Assembly (NCBI GenBank): GCA_026993045.1
Contig: JALWWR010000192.1
Location: 1-11,876, forward strand
DNA length: 11,876 nucleotides
Direction of reading: 5' to 3'
DNA from: Thermodesulfatator sp.
GTDB taxonomy: Bacteria > Desulfobacterota > Thermodesulfobacteria > Thermodesulfobacteriales > Thermodesulfobacteriaceae
Made by a program: the position numbers and the translations under genes. The notes under the pieces were generated by a model. The model was not told the origin of the DNA. It saw only the letters and a program-made list of their open reading frames with translations, and searched no databases. Of the stretch, positions 1 to 6,215 are shown piece after piece; position 1 is the stretch's first letter; each line of letters opens with the position of its first letter.

Positions 1-69
1 CCTTATCTCAGAGCCAAAATCAAGGTCCATGTCCATTAAATATCGGAAGTTATCGTTTTTTTGGGACAC
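1..69 (-). CDS. 5' end of an unidentified gene, cut by the window edge
   Basis: An open frame runs off the left edge, with 23 codons visible. It can begin at a GTG at 69-67 (MSQKNDNFRYLMDMDLDFGS...), or at ATG 36 or ATG 30. It lies 33 nt after the stop of the 118-residue gene, on the same strand, with no T-rich hairpin between them, so it may be the third gene of the sat operon. The Shine-Dalgarno evidence is modest: a G-rich stretch about 12 nt upstream of the GTG and an AGGAAG directly against it. Too little protein is visible to name a family. It could be a chance frame, but the amino-acid mix is protein-like. Confidence 0.4.
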   Translation of the reverse strand, partial: MSQKNDNFRYLMDMDLDFGSEIR

Positions 70-102
70 CTTCCTAAAACACCCCCTCTCTTTCGCAGAC
101 AA

Positions 103-459
103 TTAAACTTCAATCTCTGGAGGAGGCAGATACTCCGACTCCTTGGCCGCCATCTCTTTGATCTCGTTCACCTTGGCCAAGACCGCCTCTACCACTTCCG
201 GACCCAAGGACTTTTTCTCTACTACCTGATTGAAAAGTTCCCGCATAAAGGCCACCGGGACATCAGTGATGGCTCCTCGAGAGTCTACCCGGGCCGTCTC
301 AAACTCTTTCAAGATTTTGTCTTTCAACTCTTCGGTTACCTCCACCTCCAGGAGGCTTAGCTCGCCTCCAAACATATGCTTGATGTGCTCCTCCAGGCCG
401 GTGCCTCTAAGCTTTGCCATACGCATATCATCTAACAGAACTACCATGAAGTAGGCCAT
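103..459 (-). CDS. Conserved-looking 118-residue protein downstream of sat, function unknown
   Basis: A small soluble acidic protein with no signal peptide or membrane segment and no cysteines, so it does not carry a classical Fe-S or zinc site. The N-terminus (about residues 3-12, AYFMVVLLDD) is a hydrophobic beta-like strand ending in acidic residues. The middle and C-terminus (about 40-110) are predicted helical and rich in Lys and Glu, and the tail is Pro/Glu-rich. The ATG start is well supported by a GGAGGG Shine-Dalgarno 5 nt upstream. The gene starts 26 nt after the sat stop, so it is very probably co-transcribed from the sat promoter. The position suggests a role tied to sulfate activation, for example an accessory or regulatory factor for ATP sulfurylase, but that is inference from context only. 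I do not recognise the family with confidence. Confidence 0.8.
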   Translation of the reverse strand: MAYFMVVLLDDMRMAKLRGTGLEEHIKHMFGGELSLLEVEVTEELKDKILKEFETARVDSRGAITDVPVAFMRELFNQVVEKKSLGPEVVEAVLAKVNEIKEMAAKESEYLPPPEIEV

Positions 460-485
460 CTTTTCCCTCCTCTCCTAAATTTCTA

Positions 486-1844
486 TTAAAGATCTTCTAA
501 ATCAACTTCTAGTTCTTTTTCTTTGTTGATCACGTACTTCTCGTTGCAGAAGGGATAACCAAACTGCTTCCACCATTTGACCACCACCTTATAGACCTCG
601 GGACGCATAATAATGGTGGGCGGCTGAACCCCTTCCGCCACCATGCCCCGCAGGAAGCTTCCGGAAAGCTTTTCCCGTTTATGACCGCAGGTCTCGGAGT
701 AGGCCATTTCCTTACAGGTGGGACAGTAGGAGAATTCCCGCATATTCTGGGGCCGGATCTTAAGGCCATAGGGCACCTCGGTAGGCGGAGCCGGAAAGCC
801 AAAGCTCGGAATTCCTTTAGTCCAGAGGATCTGGGTGGCAAACTTGTCGTAGTATTCACCCACCGCGGCGTGGTCCCGGCCAAACATGTGGTGGGTGCAG
901 CCCATGTTTTGACGGATAATACCGTGAAGCAAGGATTCTAGAGGATTACCATAACGCATATCCCAAAGGACCATGGTCACCAAGTGACGCTCGGGCTTAA
1001 TATAGCCATACTTGTTTACCGCCTCGTGGGCCTCAAGGATGGCCTCATCGGGATAATCCCCGCGGCGCTTAACTCCGATCACCGCGTTAACCAGGATGCC
1101 GTGACAAGGCTCCACATCCCCGGTAAAGGCTGCGCATTTCATTAAGAACTCGTGCCCCACGTGAGGCACATTCCGGGTCTGATGGTTGATAACGGTCCGC
1201 CAGCCGCGTTTCTCGAACTCCTCCCGGCTCTTTCGAGGCGGGAACCAAAATCGATCAAAGGGAGGCTTAAACTTGGGGGGATTGACAATGGTGTATTTCC
1301 CAGCCAGCACCCAGGGCTGATGACTCCGATAGATCACCCAACCGGGATGCTTTTTGTTGAATTTCTCTTGCACTACTTCCGGATTGGTCTCCGGATCTCC
1401 AAAGGTCTTATAAGCCAGCTCCTCCGGATCAATTTCGTAGATCTCTTCGATGTCAAGGATAGCAAAAGGCTTGCCTTTCAAAGTCAACCCCAGACGATCT
1501 CCTACTTCCACCCCCAGCTTATTGAGATCGTCCTTACTGATATCGAAAACTAAAGGATAGGGGAAAATCCACTCGTTCAAAAGACGCCTTTCTTTAAGGA
1601 CGCGCTCCACCTCGGCTTGCTTCATAGAACCCTCAACCGGGCTAAAGAACCCATAGCAAATAGACATAATCTCACGGTACACGTTTCGTACCGGAACCCC
1701 GGTCTCATAATGCAGGGTAGGCTTGATCTCGTAAACGGCGTTACAGCTCTTCCAGACTTTTTGGGCCACTCTTTTGTCTTCGATAACCCTTTCTACCAAA
1801 CGCCCGCCATGCGGAAGAGGGCGCTCAATTAGAAGACCCGACAT
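486..1844 (-). CDS. sat: Sulfate adenylyltransferase (ATP sulfurylase)
   Basis: Cytoplasmic enzyme that makes adenosine 5'-phosphosulfate and pyrophosphate from ATP and sulfate, the activation step before APS reductase; in sulfur disproportionators it runs in reverse. About 452 residues, usual for single-domain bacterial/archaeal dissimilatory Sat, with no APS kinase domain. The N-terminal PUA-like part (about 1-180) is followed by the nucleotidyltransferase domain with QTRN (222-225), the HxxH pair in PHVGH (228, 231) and GRDH (322-325), all active-site motifs. A C-terminal Cys/His cluster (C374, C377, C386, H388) resembles the structural zinc site of thermophilic and symbiont-type Sat. It is followed by KLSGSFLR, the counterpart of the family's ISGT/R element. 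ATG 1844 was chosen because AAGGAGG sits 6 nt upstream; a GTG one codon earlier is too close. First gene of a minus-strand operon with a strong sigma-70-like promoter. Confidence 0.97.
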   Translation of the reverse strand: MSGLLIERPLPHGGRLVERVIEDKRVAQKVWKSCNAVYEIKPTLHYETGVPVRNVYREIMSICYGFFSPVEGSMKQAEVERVLKERRLLNEWIFPYPLVFDISKDDLNKLGVEVGDRLGLTLKGKPFAILDIEEIYEIDPEELAYKTFGDPETNPEVVQEKFNKKHPGWVIYRSHQPWVLAGKYTIVNPPKFKPPFDRFWFPPRKSREEFEKRGWRTVINHQTRNVPHVGHEFLMKCAAFTGDVEPCHGILVNAVIGVKRRGDYPDEAILEAHEAVNKYGYIKPERHLVTMVLWDMRYGNPLESLLHGIIRQNMGCTHHMFGRDHAAVGEYYDKFATQILWTKGIPSFGFPAPPTEVPYGLKIRPQNMREFSYCPTCKEMAYSETCGHKREKLSGSFLRGMVAEGVQPPTIIMRPEVYKVVVKWWKQFGYPFCNEKYVINKEKELEVDLEDL

Positions 1845-1883
1845 CACACACCTCCTTCAGCTTTATTGAAATAGTCCAGGCTA

Positions 1884-1913
1884 CTTATAGATTTAATCCC
1901 CCTTTTTTGTCAA
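1884..1913 (-). promoter_or_regulatory. Strong sigma-70-type promoter of the sat operon
   Basis: On the minus strand there is a perfect -35 TTGACA (1913-1908), an 18-nt spacer and a -10 TATAAG (1889-1884, five of six consensus bases). The predicted start is near 1877, giving a leader of about 33 nt that carries AAGGAGG. The -35 overlaps that of the divergent mobA promoter. An inverted repeat CCCTT/AAGGG (1900-1904 and 1912-1916) frames the -35 and could be an operator. Confidence 0.8.
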
Positions 1914-1935
1914 GGGCCAAAATTTAGCCTATGAT
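1907..1935 (+). promoter_or_regulatory. Sigma-70-type promoter of the mobA/HD-GYP operon
   Basis: On the plus strand there is a -35 TTGTCA (1907-1912), an optimal 17-nt spacer and a -10 TATGAT (1930-1935); each hexamer matches five of six consensus bases. The predicted start at about 1942 leaves a leader of roughly 25 nt before the mobA ATG, with no visible Shine-Dalgarno sequence. Five of the six -35 bases are shared with the sat promoter on the other strand. Confidence 0.7.
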
Positions 1936-1966
1936 TAAAAAACTCTAATTTTGCTAAACAAATCTC

Positions 1967-2614
1967 ATGCAGCCTAAATTTATTGGACTAATCCTTGCAG
2001 GGGGAAAGGCCCGCCGTTTCGGGGGAGGGAAGGCCTTGGCCGTTCTAAAAGGGCGGCCCCTTCTGAACTGGGTCAAGGAGGCTTTAGAGCAGGTGTGCCA
2101 AGAAGTCTGGCTCTCCTTGCGAGCCCCAGAGCAACCTGAGGCCCGACTCCAGGACCAGTTTCATAAGGTCTGCTGGGACCCTCCAGGGAAAGAGGGCCCC
2201 TTGGCCGGGCTTTGGGCGGGACTCAAGGCCTTAAAGAAAAACGAGATCCTTTTGGCGGCCACCTGTGATCAGCCCCTCCTTTCGATCCCGCTTTTGCAAG
2301 GTCTAAAAGAAACCTGGGAGGAAAGAAAGGGCCTTTGGGCCCTCTTTTTGGTAGATGATAAAGGCTGCCTTCAGCCTTTCCCAGGAGTTTATCATCCGGC
2401 CCTTGTCCCAGGGCTTGAAAGATTTTTGGCCTCCGGGACGGGAAGCGTCCGGGCCTGGCTCAAGGGTCTTCCTCCTTCCAAAAAATTTGGAATTTCTCCT
2501 AAAATTTGGTATCTTTGGGATGACGGTCGGAGCCTCTATAACATAAATTTCAGAGAGGATTTAGAAAAATTAAAGAAACTTTTGAAAGAGAAAGACCTCT
2601 TATCCTCTGTGTAG
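1967..2614 (+). CDS. mobA: Molybdenum cofactor guanylyltransferase (MobA-like)
   Basis: Cytoplasmic nucleotidyltransferase that joins GMP to molybdopterin to make the bis-MGD cofactor of formate dehydrogenases and other DMSO-reductase-family enzymes. About 215 residues, slightly above the usual 190-200. The N-terminal nucleotide-binding signature LAGGKARRFGGGKAL (10-24), with its glycine loop and lysine, is clear. GPLAGL (near 77) is the conserved central loop, and TCDQPLL (near 98-104) takes the place of the usual CDMPFL metal-binding strand. The C-terminal NINFREDLE motif is typical of the family's end. The ATG lies about 25 nt from a predicted transcription start and has no Shine-Dalgarno. 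No other molybdopterin genes are nearby. It overlaps the next gene, a c-di-GMP phosphodiesterase regulator, by about 46 nt. A related MobA-like nucleotidyltransferase is the main alternative. Confidence 0.9.
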   Translation: MQPKFIGLILAGGKARRFGGGKALAVLKGRPLLNWVKEALEQVCQEVWLSLRAPEQPEARLQDQFHKVCWDPPGKEGPLAGLWAGLKALKKNEILLAATCDQPLLSIPLLQGLKETWEERKGLWALFLVDDKGCLQPFPGVYHPALVPGLERFLASGTGSVRAWLKGLPPSKKFGISPKIWYLWDDGRSLYNINFREDLEKLKKLLKEKDLLSSV

Positions 2615-3774
2615 ATGACGATTCCACGGTACGGGAGCTCTTTGCCGACTTCGTCCGGGCCTTGGGTTATGAGACCTTGGAGGCCCAAGACGGAAAAGAG
2701 GGCCTGCGCTTGGCCCAGGAGCGCCTCCCAGATGTCATTCTTCTAGATGTCATGATGCCCGGTCTCACAGGCTTAGAAGTCTGTCAAAAACTCAAGGCCG
2801 ACCCCCGGACCCAGGATATCCCGGTGGTCATTGTCACGGCTCTGGGCGATGTTGAAGACCGGGTGCGAGCCCTAGAGGCCGGAGCCGACGACTTTTTGAC
2901 CAAACCGGTGGCCTTGCCAGAGCTCCGGGCCCGGCTCCAATCTTTGTTAGAAGTCAAAGCCCATCGCGACCACCTCAAACGGCACCAAGAATGGTTGGAA
3001 AGAGAAGTCCGCAAGAAGACCAAGGAGCTGCGGAAGGCCCTGGAAGATCTTTCTGAGGCCCACCGGAAGATAAAACTCCTTTCTTTAGAAGTCATCTTTA
3101 GACTTTCTAGGGCCGCGGAATATCGTGACGAACACACTGGGGCCCACATCCAGCGTATGGCCCGCTATTCAGAGGTGATCGCCCGTCGATTAGGTCTAAA
3201 CGAGGAGGCGGTGGAAAGTATCCTTTACGCTGCTCCGCTACACGACATTGGAAAAATTGGGATTCCAGACGAGATCCTTTTAAAACCCGGCCCCCTTAAC
3301 GAACAGGAATGGGAGATCATGAAAAAGCACACCGAAATCGGGGCCGAGATCTTGCATGGGACTCCTAGCGGTTTCGTGCGGGTGGGCGAGACCGTAGCTC
3401 TTTACCATCATGAAAGGTGGGACGGTACCGGTTACCCGCGGGGCCTGAGGGGCAACCAGATCCCTCTGGCGGCCCGGATCGTAGCGGTGGCCGACGTCTT
3501 TGACGCCTTGACCAGCGACCGGCCTTACCGAAAGGCTTTAAGCCTCAAAGAAGCCTTCCAAATCATCGAAGAGGGCACAGGGAGCCATTTCGATCCCCGA
3601 GTGGCCCGGACCTTCCTGGAGGCCAAAGAGGAAATCCTAGCCATTAAAGAAGCTCTTCCAGACACCGGATCTTCTAAGCTTTACCAGTTGATACGAAGCC
3701 TGCGAAGCGAAGAGGGGCGTCCGGTCTCGGTGGCGGCTTGGATCAAATCCGAAAAACTAAAAACTCTTACCTAA
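2569..3774 (+). CDS. Response regulator with HD-GYP c-di-GMP phosphodiesterase output domain
   Basis: Two-component regulator that probably hydrolyses cyclic di-GMP when phosphorylated. Numbered from the proposed ATT start at 2569 (401 residues), the receiver domain has the acidic pocket DDD (16-18), phosphoacceptor D60 in VILLDVMMPG, T90 in VIVTA and K112 in LTKP. A Lys/Glu/Arg-rich coiled coil (about 130-175) links to the HD-GYP domain, which has LHDIGK (HD at 225-226), HTEIG, HHERWDGTGYP (GYP at 288-290) and the downstream ADVFDALTSDRPYR block. All expected metal ligands appear present. The frame is open from 2542, but no ATG, GTG or TTG occurs before TTG 2662, and that codon would delete the first strand and the DDD pocket. 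ATT 2569 has AGAGAGGA about 9 nt upstream, so it is the best guess. It overlaps mobA by about 46 nt. The domain call is firm; the start is uncertain. Confidence 0.85.
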   Translation: MKETFERERPLILCVDDDSTVRELFADFVRALGYETLEAQDGKEGLRLAQERLPDVILLDVMMPGLTGLEVCQKLKADPRTQDIPVVIVTALGDVEDRVRALEAGADDFLTKPVALPELRARLQSLLEVKAHRDHLKRHQEWLEREVRKKTKELRKALEDLSEAHRKIKLLSLEVIFRLSRAAEYRDEHTGAHIQRMARYSEVIARRLGLNEEAVESILYAAPLHDIGKIGIPDEILLKPGPLNEQEWEIMKKHTEIGAEILHGTPSGFVRVGETVALYHHERWDGTGYPRGLRGNQIPLAARIVAVADVFDALTSDRPYRKALSLKEAFQIIEEGTGSHFDPRVARTFLEAKEEILAIKEALPDTGSSKLYQLIRSLRSEEGRPVSVAAWIKSEKLKTLT

Positions 3775-3783
3775 CGGCTGAAC

Positions 3784-3805
3784 GTCGTAAAAGAAGCTTT
3801 TGGAC
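3784..3805. terminator. Possible bidirectional terminator hairpin between converging genes
   Basis: In the 40-nt gap between the HD-GYP gene and hypD, GTC/GAC and AAAAG/CTTTT arms form an interrupted stem around an AAG loop. Short T- or A-rich tails lie on both sides. The stem is AU-rich and would be weak at high temperature, so this is tentative. Confidence 0.35.
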
Positions 3806-3814
3806 TTTATAAAA

Positions 3815-4867
3815 CTACACCTCTCCTTTAAAACGGAAATAGGCGGCGCAGGCCCCTTCACTTGAAACCATACAGGGGCCGAAGGGGCTCTCAGGGGTGC
3901 AGGCCTTCCCGAAAAGAGGACACTCGGGCGGGGTAAGTTGGCCTCGCAGGATCTGACCGCACCGACAGGCAGGATTTTCCGCCAAGGGCTCTACCTTTAG
4001 ACCTAAGCGGCTTTCGGCCTCGAAATCCCTAAACTCCTCCCGGAGCCCCAGTTTGCTTCCTGGAATTTCTCCTAGCCCCCGCCAACGCCCAGAAACCGGC
4101 TCAAAGACCTCCTCCATAACCTTTTGTCCCCAGGGGTTGCCCTCGGGCCTTACCACCCGTTGGTACTGGATCTCGATGGCCGCCCGCCCTCCGGTTATCA
4201 TCTGGAGCAAGAGGTGGATGCCCTCCAAGATGTCTTGGGGGCTGAAGCCGGTGATCACTCCTGGGAGACCAAATTCCCGGGGAATAAACTCGTAGGGCCG
4301 GGCTCCGATGACGGTGCTAACATGCCCAGGAAGGATGAGACCGTCCAGGCGGGTCTTGGGGTCAGAGAGCAGGGCCCTTAGGGCTGGAGGCATGAGGCGT
4401 AAGGAAGAAAAAAACAAGAAATTGCGGAGCCCTCGTTTTTGGGCCTCCTTGAGGGCTATAGCTTGAGCCGGGGCCGTAGTTTCAAAGCCTACCCCGGCTA
4501 ACACCACCCATTTTTCGGGGTTTTGAGCGGCTAGCTCCACCGCTTCCAAGGGAGAATAGATGACCTGGATCTGGGCCCCTTTGGCTCGGGCCTCTTTTAG
4601 AGAGCCTCTCCGGCCCGGAACCCGAAGGAGATCGCCAAAGGTAGCTACCAAGACCCGGGGATTTTCAGCAGCCCGTATCAAGAAGTCCACTTCTTCCGGA
4701 GGCATAACACAGACCGGACAGCCCGGGCCTGAAAGGAGGGTCAAGGAGGAGGGGAAAAGACTTCGTAACCCGAAACGAAAAAGGTTTACGGTATGGGTGC
4801 CGCAGACCTCCATCAAAGTGACCGGACGGGAGAGTCTTTTTTCCCAGTAGGGGGCAAATTCTTTCAT
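3815..4867 (-). CDS. hypD: Hydrogenase maturation protein HypD
   Basis: Fe-S protein that, with HypC, carries the iron on which the Fe(CN)2CO group of [NiFe]-hydrogenases is built. 350 residues, close to the family's usual 360-370. The motifs are those of HypD: MEVCGTHT (C22), the redox pair GPGCPVC (C50, C53), GFETTAP, the LPGHVSTVIG segment, and a C-terminal Cys-rich region (ACRCG, ECPLFGKAC, GPCMVSSEGAC) holding the 4Fe-4S cluster ligands. ATG 4867 was chosen over an in-frame start at 4900 because AAGGAGG lies 8 nt upstream and the ATG overlaps the stop of the DUF72 gene as ATGA, which indicates translational coupling. No other hyp or hydrogenase gene is in the window, so its partners must be elsewhere. 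Transcribed with the DUF72 gene. Confidence 0.97.
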   Translation of the reverse strand: MKEFAPYWEKRLSRPVTLMEVCGTHTVNLFRFGLRSLFPSSLTLLSGPGCPVCVMPPEEVDFLIRAAENPRVLVATFGDLLRVPGRRGSLKEARAKGAQIQVIYSPLEAVELAAQNPEKWVVLAGVGFETTAPAQAIALKEAQKRGLRNFLFFSSLRLMPPALRALLSDPKTRLDGLILPGHVSTVIGARPYEFIPREFGLPGVITGFSPQDILEGIHLLLQMITGGRAAIEIQYQRVVRPEGNPWGQKVMEEVFEPVSGRWRGLGEIPGSKLGLREEFRDFEAESRLGLKVEPLAENPACRCGQILRGQLTPPECPLFGKACTPESPFGPCMVSSEGACAAYFRFKGEV

Positions 4868-5643
4868 TCTTTGGGCCTCCTTGAAAGGAGCTCCCAGCAC
4901 TCCAGAGGAAGCTCAGGGGCTGGAAGTCCCAGTTTTTTCTTGAGGCGGAGGGCGTTTTCTGGGGCCCAACCTAAAGAGTCGTTATCAAAATAAACATACA
5001 CCTTTTTCACTGGGTAGCCCCTAATTTTCTGGGCCCAGTGTTCCAATTCTTCTTCGCTGTAACAGGAGCGGTAAAGGCGCCGAGAACCGTGCAGGCGAAT
5101 ATAGATGAAATCCGTGGTTATCTCCTCCCAAAGGGAAGGGTAACGACCCGCGGTGTCTGAAAGACAGAGGGCCACCCCATAACGGCGCAGTTGTTCTAAG
5201 AAGCGCTCCTCTTTAAAAGAGGCGTTTCTTATCTCAATGGTAGCGGGAAACTCTTGGGGCAAAAGTCCTAAAAAATCCTCCATCACTTGGGAATCGTAAC
5301 GGAGGCTAGGAGGAAGTTGATAAAGGATGGGACCCAGCTTGGGGAAAAGGGGAGCGATGGAGTCCATAAACCTCTCTAAGGCCTCCTTTACTTCCTTGAG
5401 GCGTTTGATATGGGTGATAAACCGGCTGGCCTTTACGGCGAAAAGAAATTCCTCTGGAGTCTCTTCCCGCCAACGGGTCAGGGTCTCTTTTTTAAGGGTG
5501 CCGTAAAAGGTGGCGTTCACCTCTACCGTATCGAAAAACTGGGTATAATAGGATAGCCAGCGCCGAGGGCCCAGCCCGGTGGGATAAAAGACCCCTCGCC
5601 AATGCTTGTAATTCCAGCCTGAGGTCCCGATCCGGATCTCCAT
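4864..5643 (-). CDS. DUF72 family protein (TIM-barrel, YecE-like)
   Basis: Cytoplasmic protein of about 259 residues, matching the usual 230-280 of the DUF72 family, whose biochemical role is unsettled. Family hallmarks include the N-terminal IGTSGWNYKHWRGVFYP, the strand FDTVEVNATFYG, FAVKASRFITHIKRL, the LGPILYQLPP segment, IEIRN, a strand ending in YIRLHG, and the late VYVYFDND block, spaced as in a TIM barrel. ATG 5643 was chosen over ATG 5667 because GGAGGAAG lies 8 nt upstream and because 5667 falls inside the predicted -10 box. It is coupled by a 4-nt ATGA overlap to hypD, an association I cannot explain from known function. The two genes form their own operon, divergent from rpsT. Confidence 0.93.
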   Translation of the reverse strand: MEIRIGTSGWNYKHWRGVFYPTGLGPRRWLSYYTQFFDTVEVNATFYGTLKKETLTRWREETPEEFLFAVKASRFITHIKRLKEVKEALERFMDSIAPLFPKLGPILYQLPPSLRYDSQVMEDFLGLLPQEFPATIEIRNASFKEERFLEQLRRYGVALCLSDTAGRYPSLWEEITTDFIYIRLHGSRRLYRSCYSEEELEHWAQKIRGYPVKKVYVYFDNDSLGWAPENALRLKKKLGLPAPELPLECWELLSRRPKE

Positions 5644-5644
5644 A

Positions 5645-5673
5645 TTGACACTTCCTCCAAATCTCATTATAGA
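5645..5673 (+). promoter_or_regulatory. Promoter of rpsT and tRNA-Ala
   Basis: On the plus strand there is a perfect -35 TTGACA (5645-5650), a 17-nt spacer and a -10 TATAGA (5668-5673, four of six). The predicted start is near 5680, just upstream of AAGGAGG (5694-5700). The -35 begins one base past the DUF72 start codon. Confidence 0.7.
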
Positions 5674-5694
5674 TTTTTAGGGTTAATTTTTAAA
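5666..5694 (-). promoter_or_regulatory. Promoter of the DUF72-hypD operon
   Basis: On the minus strand there is a perfect -10 TATAAT (5671-5666), 17 nt from a weak -35 TTTAAA (5694-5689, four of six). The predicted start near 5659 leaves a leader of about 15 nt holding GGAGGAAG. The -10 overlaps that of the rpsT promoter by four bases. Confidence 0.6.
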
Positions 5695-5708
5695 AGGAGG
5701 GGTTGGTC

Positions 5709-5993
5709 TTGCCACAGCACAAATCGGCGGCTAAAGCCTTAAGACAGAGTGAGAAGCGGCGTTTACGCAACCGGGCCATTAAGACCCGGGTCAAGACCTT
5801 GACCAAGAGGTTCTTGAAGAGTCTAGAGGAAGGGGATCTTTCGAAGGCTGAGGCTTATTTCAAAGAGGCCCAAAGCTATATTCAGAAAGCAGCCTCTAAA
5901 GGCACCCTTCATTGGCGCACGGCCGCCCGCAAGATTTCCCGTCTAGCCCAAAAATTAAACGCCCACAAACAGACCTTGTCCGCCCAAGCCTAA
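5709..5993 (+). CDS. rpsT: 30S ribosomal protein S20
   Basis: Small basic protein of the 30S subunit that binds the 5' domain and helix 44 of 16S rRNA. 94 residues, within the usual 85-95. The N-terminus (PQHKSAAKALRQSEKRRLRN) and the helical, Lys/Arg-rich remainder, with the late ASKGTLHWRTAARKISRL segment, are typical of S20. The TTG at 5709 was chosen: it sits 8 nt after AAGGAGG and gives the canonical M-P-x-H-K start, whereas the upstream TTG at 5703 is only 2 nt from it. A non-ATG start on rpsT is also known in E. coli, where it takes part in autoregulation; whether that applies here is unknown. A tRNA-Ala gene begins 6 nt after the stop, so the two are probably one transcript. Confidence 0.97.
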   Translation: MPQHKSAAKALRQSEKRRLRNRAIKTRVKTLTKRFLKSLEEGDLSKAEAYFKEAQSYIQKAASKGTLHWRTAARKISRLAQKLNAHKQTLSAQA

Positions 5994-5999
5994 AAAGGT

Positions 6000-6075
6000 G
6001 GGGACGTAGCTCAGTTGGGAGAGCGCCAGAATCGCAATCTGGAGGTCAGGGGTTCGACTCCCCTCGTCTCCACCA
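6000..6075 (+). tRNA. tRNA-Ala, anticodon CGC
   Basis: A complete cloverleaf of 76 nt including the encoded CCA (6073-6075). The acceptor stem is GGGGACG/CGTCTCC, the D stem GCTC/GAGC, the anticodon stem CCAGA/TCTGG with loop ATCGCAA, so the anticodon is CGC (6033-6035), and the T stem AGGGG/CCCCT with loop TTCGACT. The acceptor has the G3-U70 wobble pair, the identity signal for alanyl-tRNA synthetase, and discriminator A73. It decodes GCG. It follows rpsT by 6 nt and has no promoter of its own, so processing from a joint rpsT-tRNA transcript is likely. Confidence 0.97.
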
Positions 6076-6107
6076 ATATTTTCAAGGGTTTCCGAGAATC
6101 GAGTCTT

Positions 6108-6123
6108 CCTAAAATGTTTTAGG
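6108..6123 (+). terminator. Possible AT-rich hairpin after the tRNA
   Basis: CCTAAAA/TTTTAGG forms a perfect inverted repeat around TG, about 33 nt after the tRNA end. No T-run follows, so it is a weak terminator candidate for the rpsT-tRNA transcript. Confidence 0.3.
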
Positions 6124-6185
6124 GTCTATAATCGTGTCTCGTATTGCATTTTTCTTTAGCTCTTCCCTTTGATAGAGAGAGAGTT

Positions 6186-6215
6186 TACATATAAGGCTTA
6201 TACATATAAGGCTTA
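6186..6215. repeat. Perfect 15-bp tandem duplication
   Basis: TACATATAAGGCTTA occurs twice back to back (6186-6200 and 6201-6215). The second copy contains the stop codon of the minus-strand coiled-coil gene, so the duplication sits exactly at and just past that gene's 3' end. The coding region is unaffected because the stop is met in the copy nearest the gene. Confidence 0.9.

Noticed and set aside
681..1553. Open frames on the plus strand across sat
   Set aside because: They are antisense shadows of a confidently identified gene, without ribosome sites or recognisable domains.
2560..2614. Programmed -1 frameshift producing a MobA/response-regulator fusion
   Set aside because: No proper X-XXY-YYZ slippery heptamer was found in the overlap, and MobA ends with a typical family C-terminus. 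Left only as an alternative to the unusual start.
2662..3774. Response regulator starting at TTG 2662
   Set aside because: It would lack the first receiver strand and the DDD acidic pocket, which are plainly encoded upstream in the same frame, and the codon has no ribosome site.
5912..6112. Open frame spanning the end of rpsT and the tRNA
   Set aside because: It runs through a complete tRNA gene and is out of frame with S20.
6000..6215. Integration site of a mobile element at the tRNA-Ala 3' end
   Set aside because: No integrase and no repeat of the tRNA 3' end were found downstream; the only repeat is an unrelated 15-bp tandem copy.
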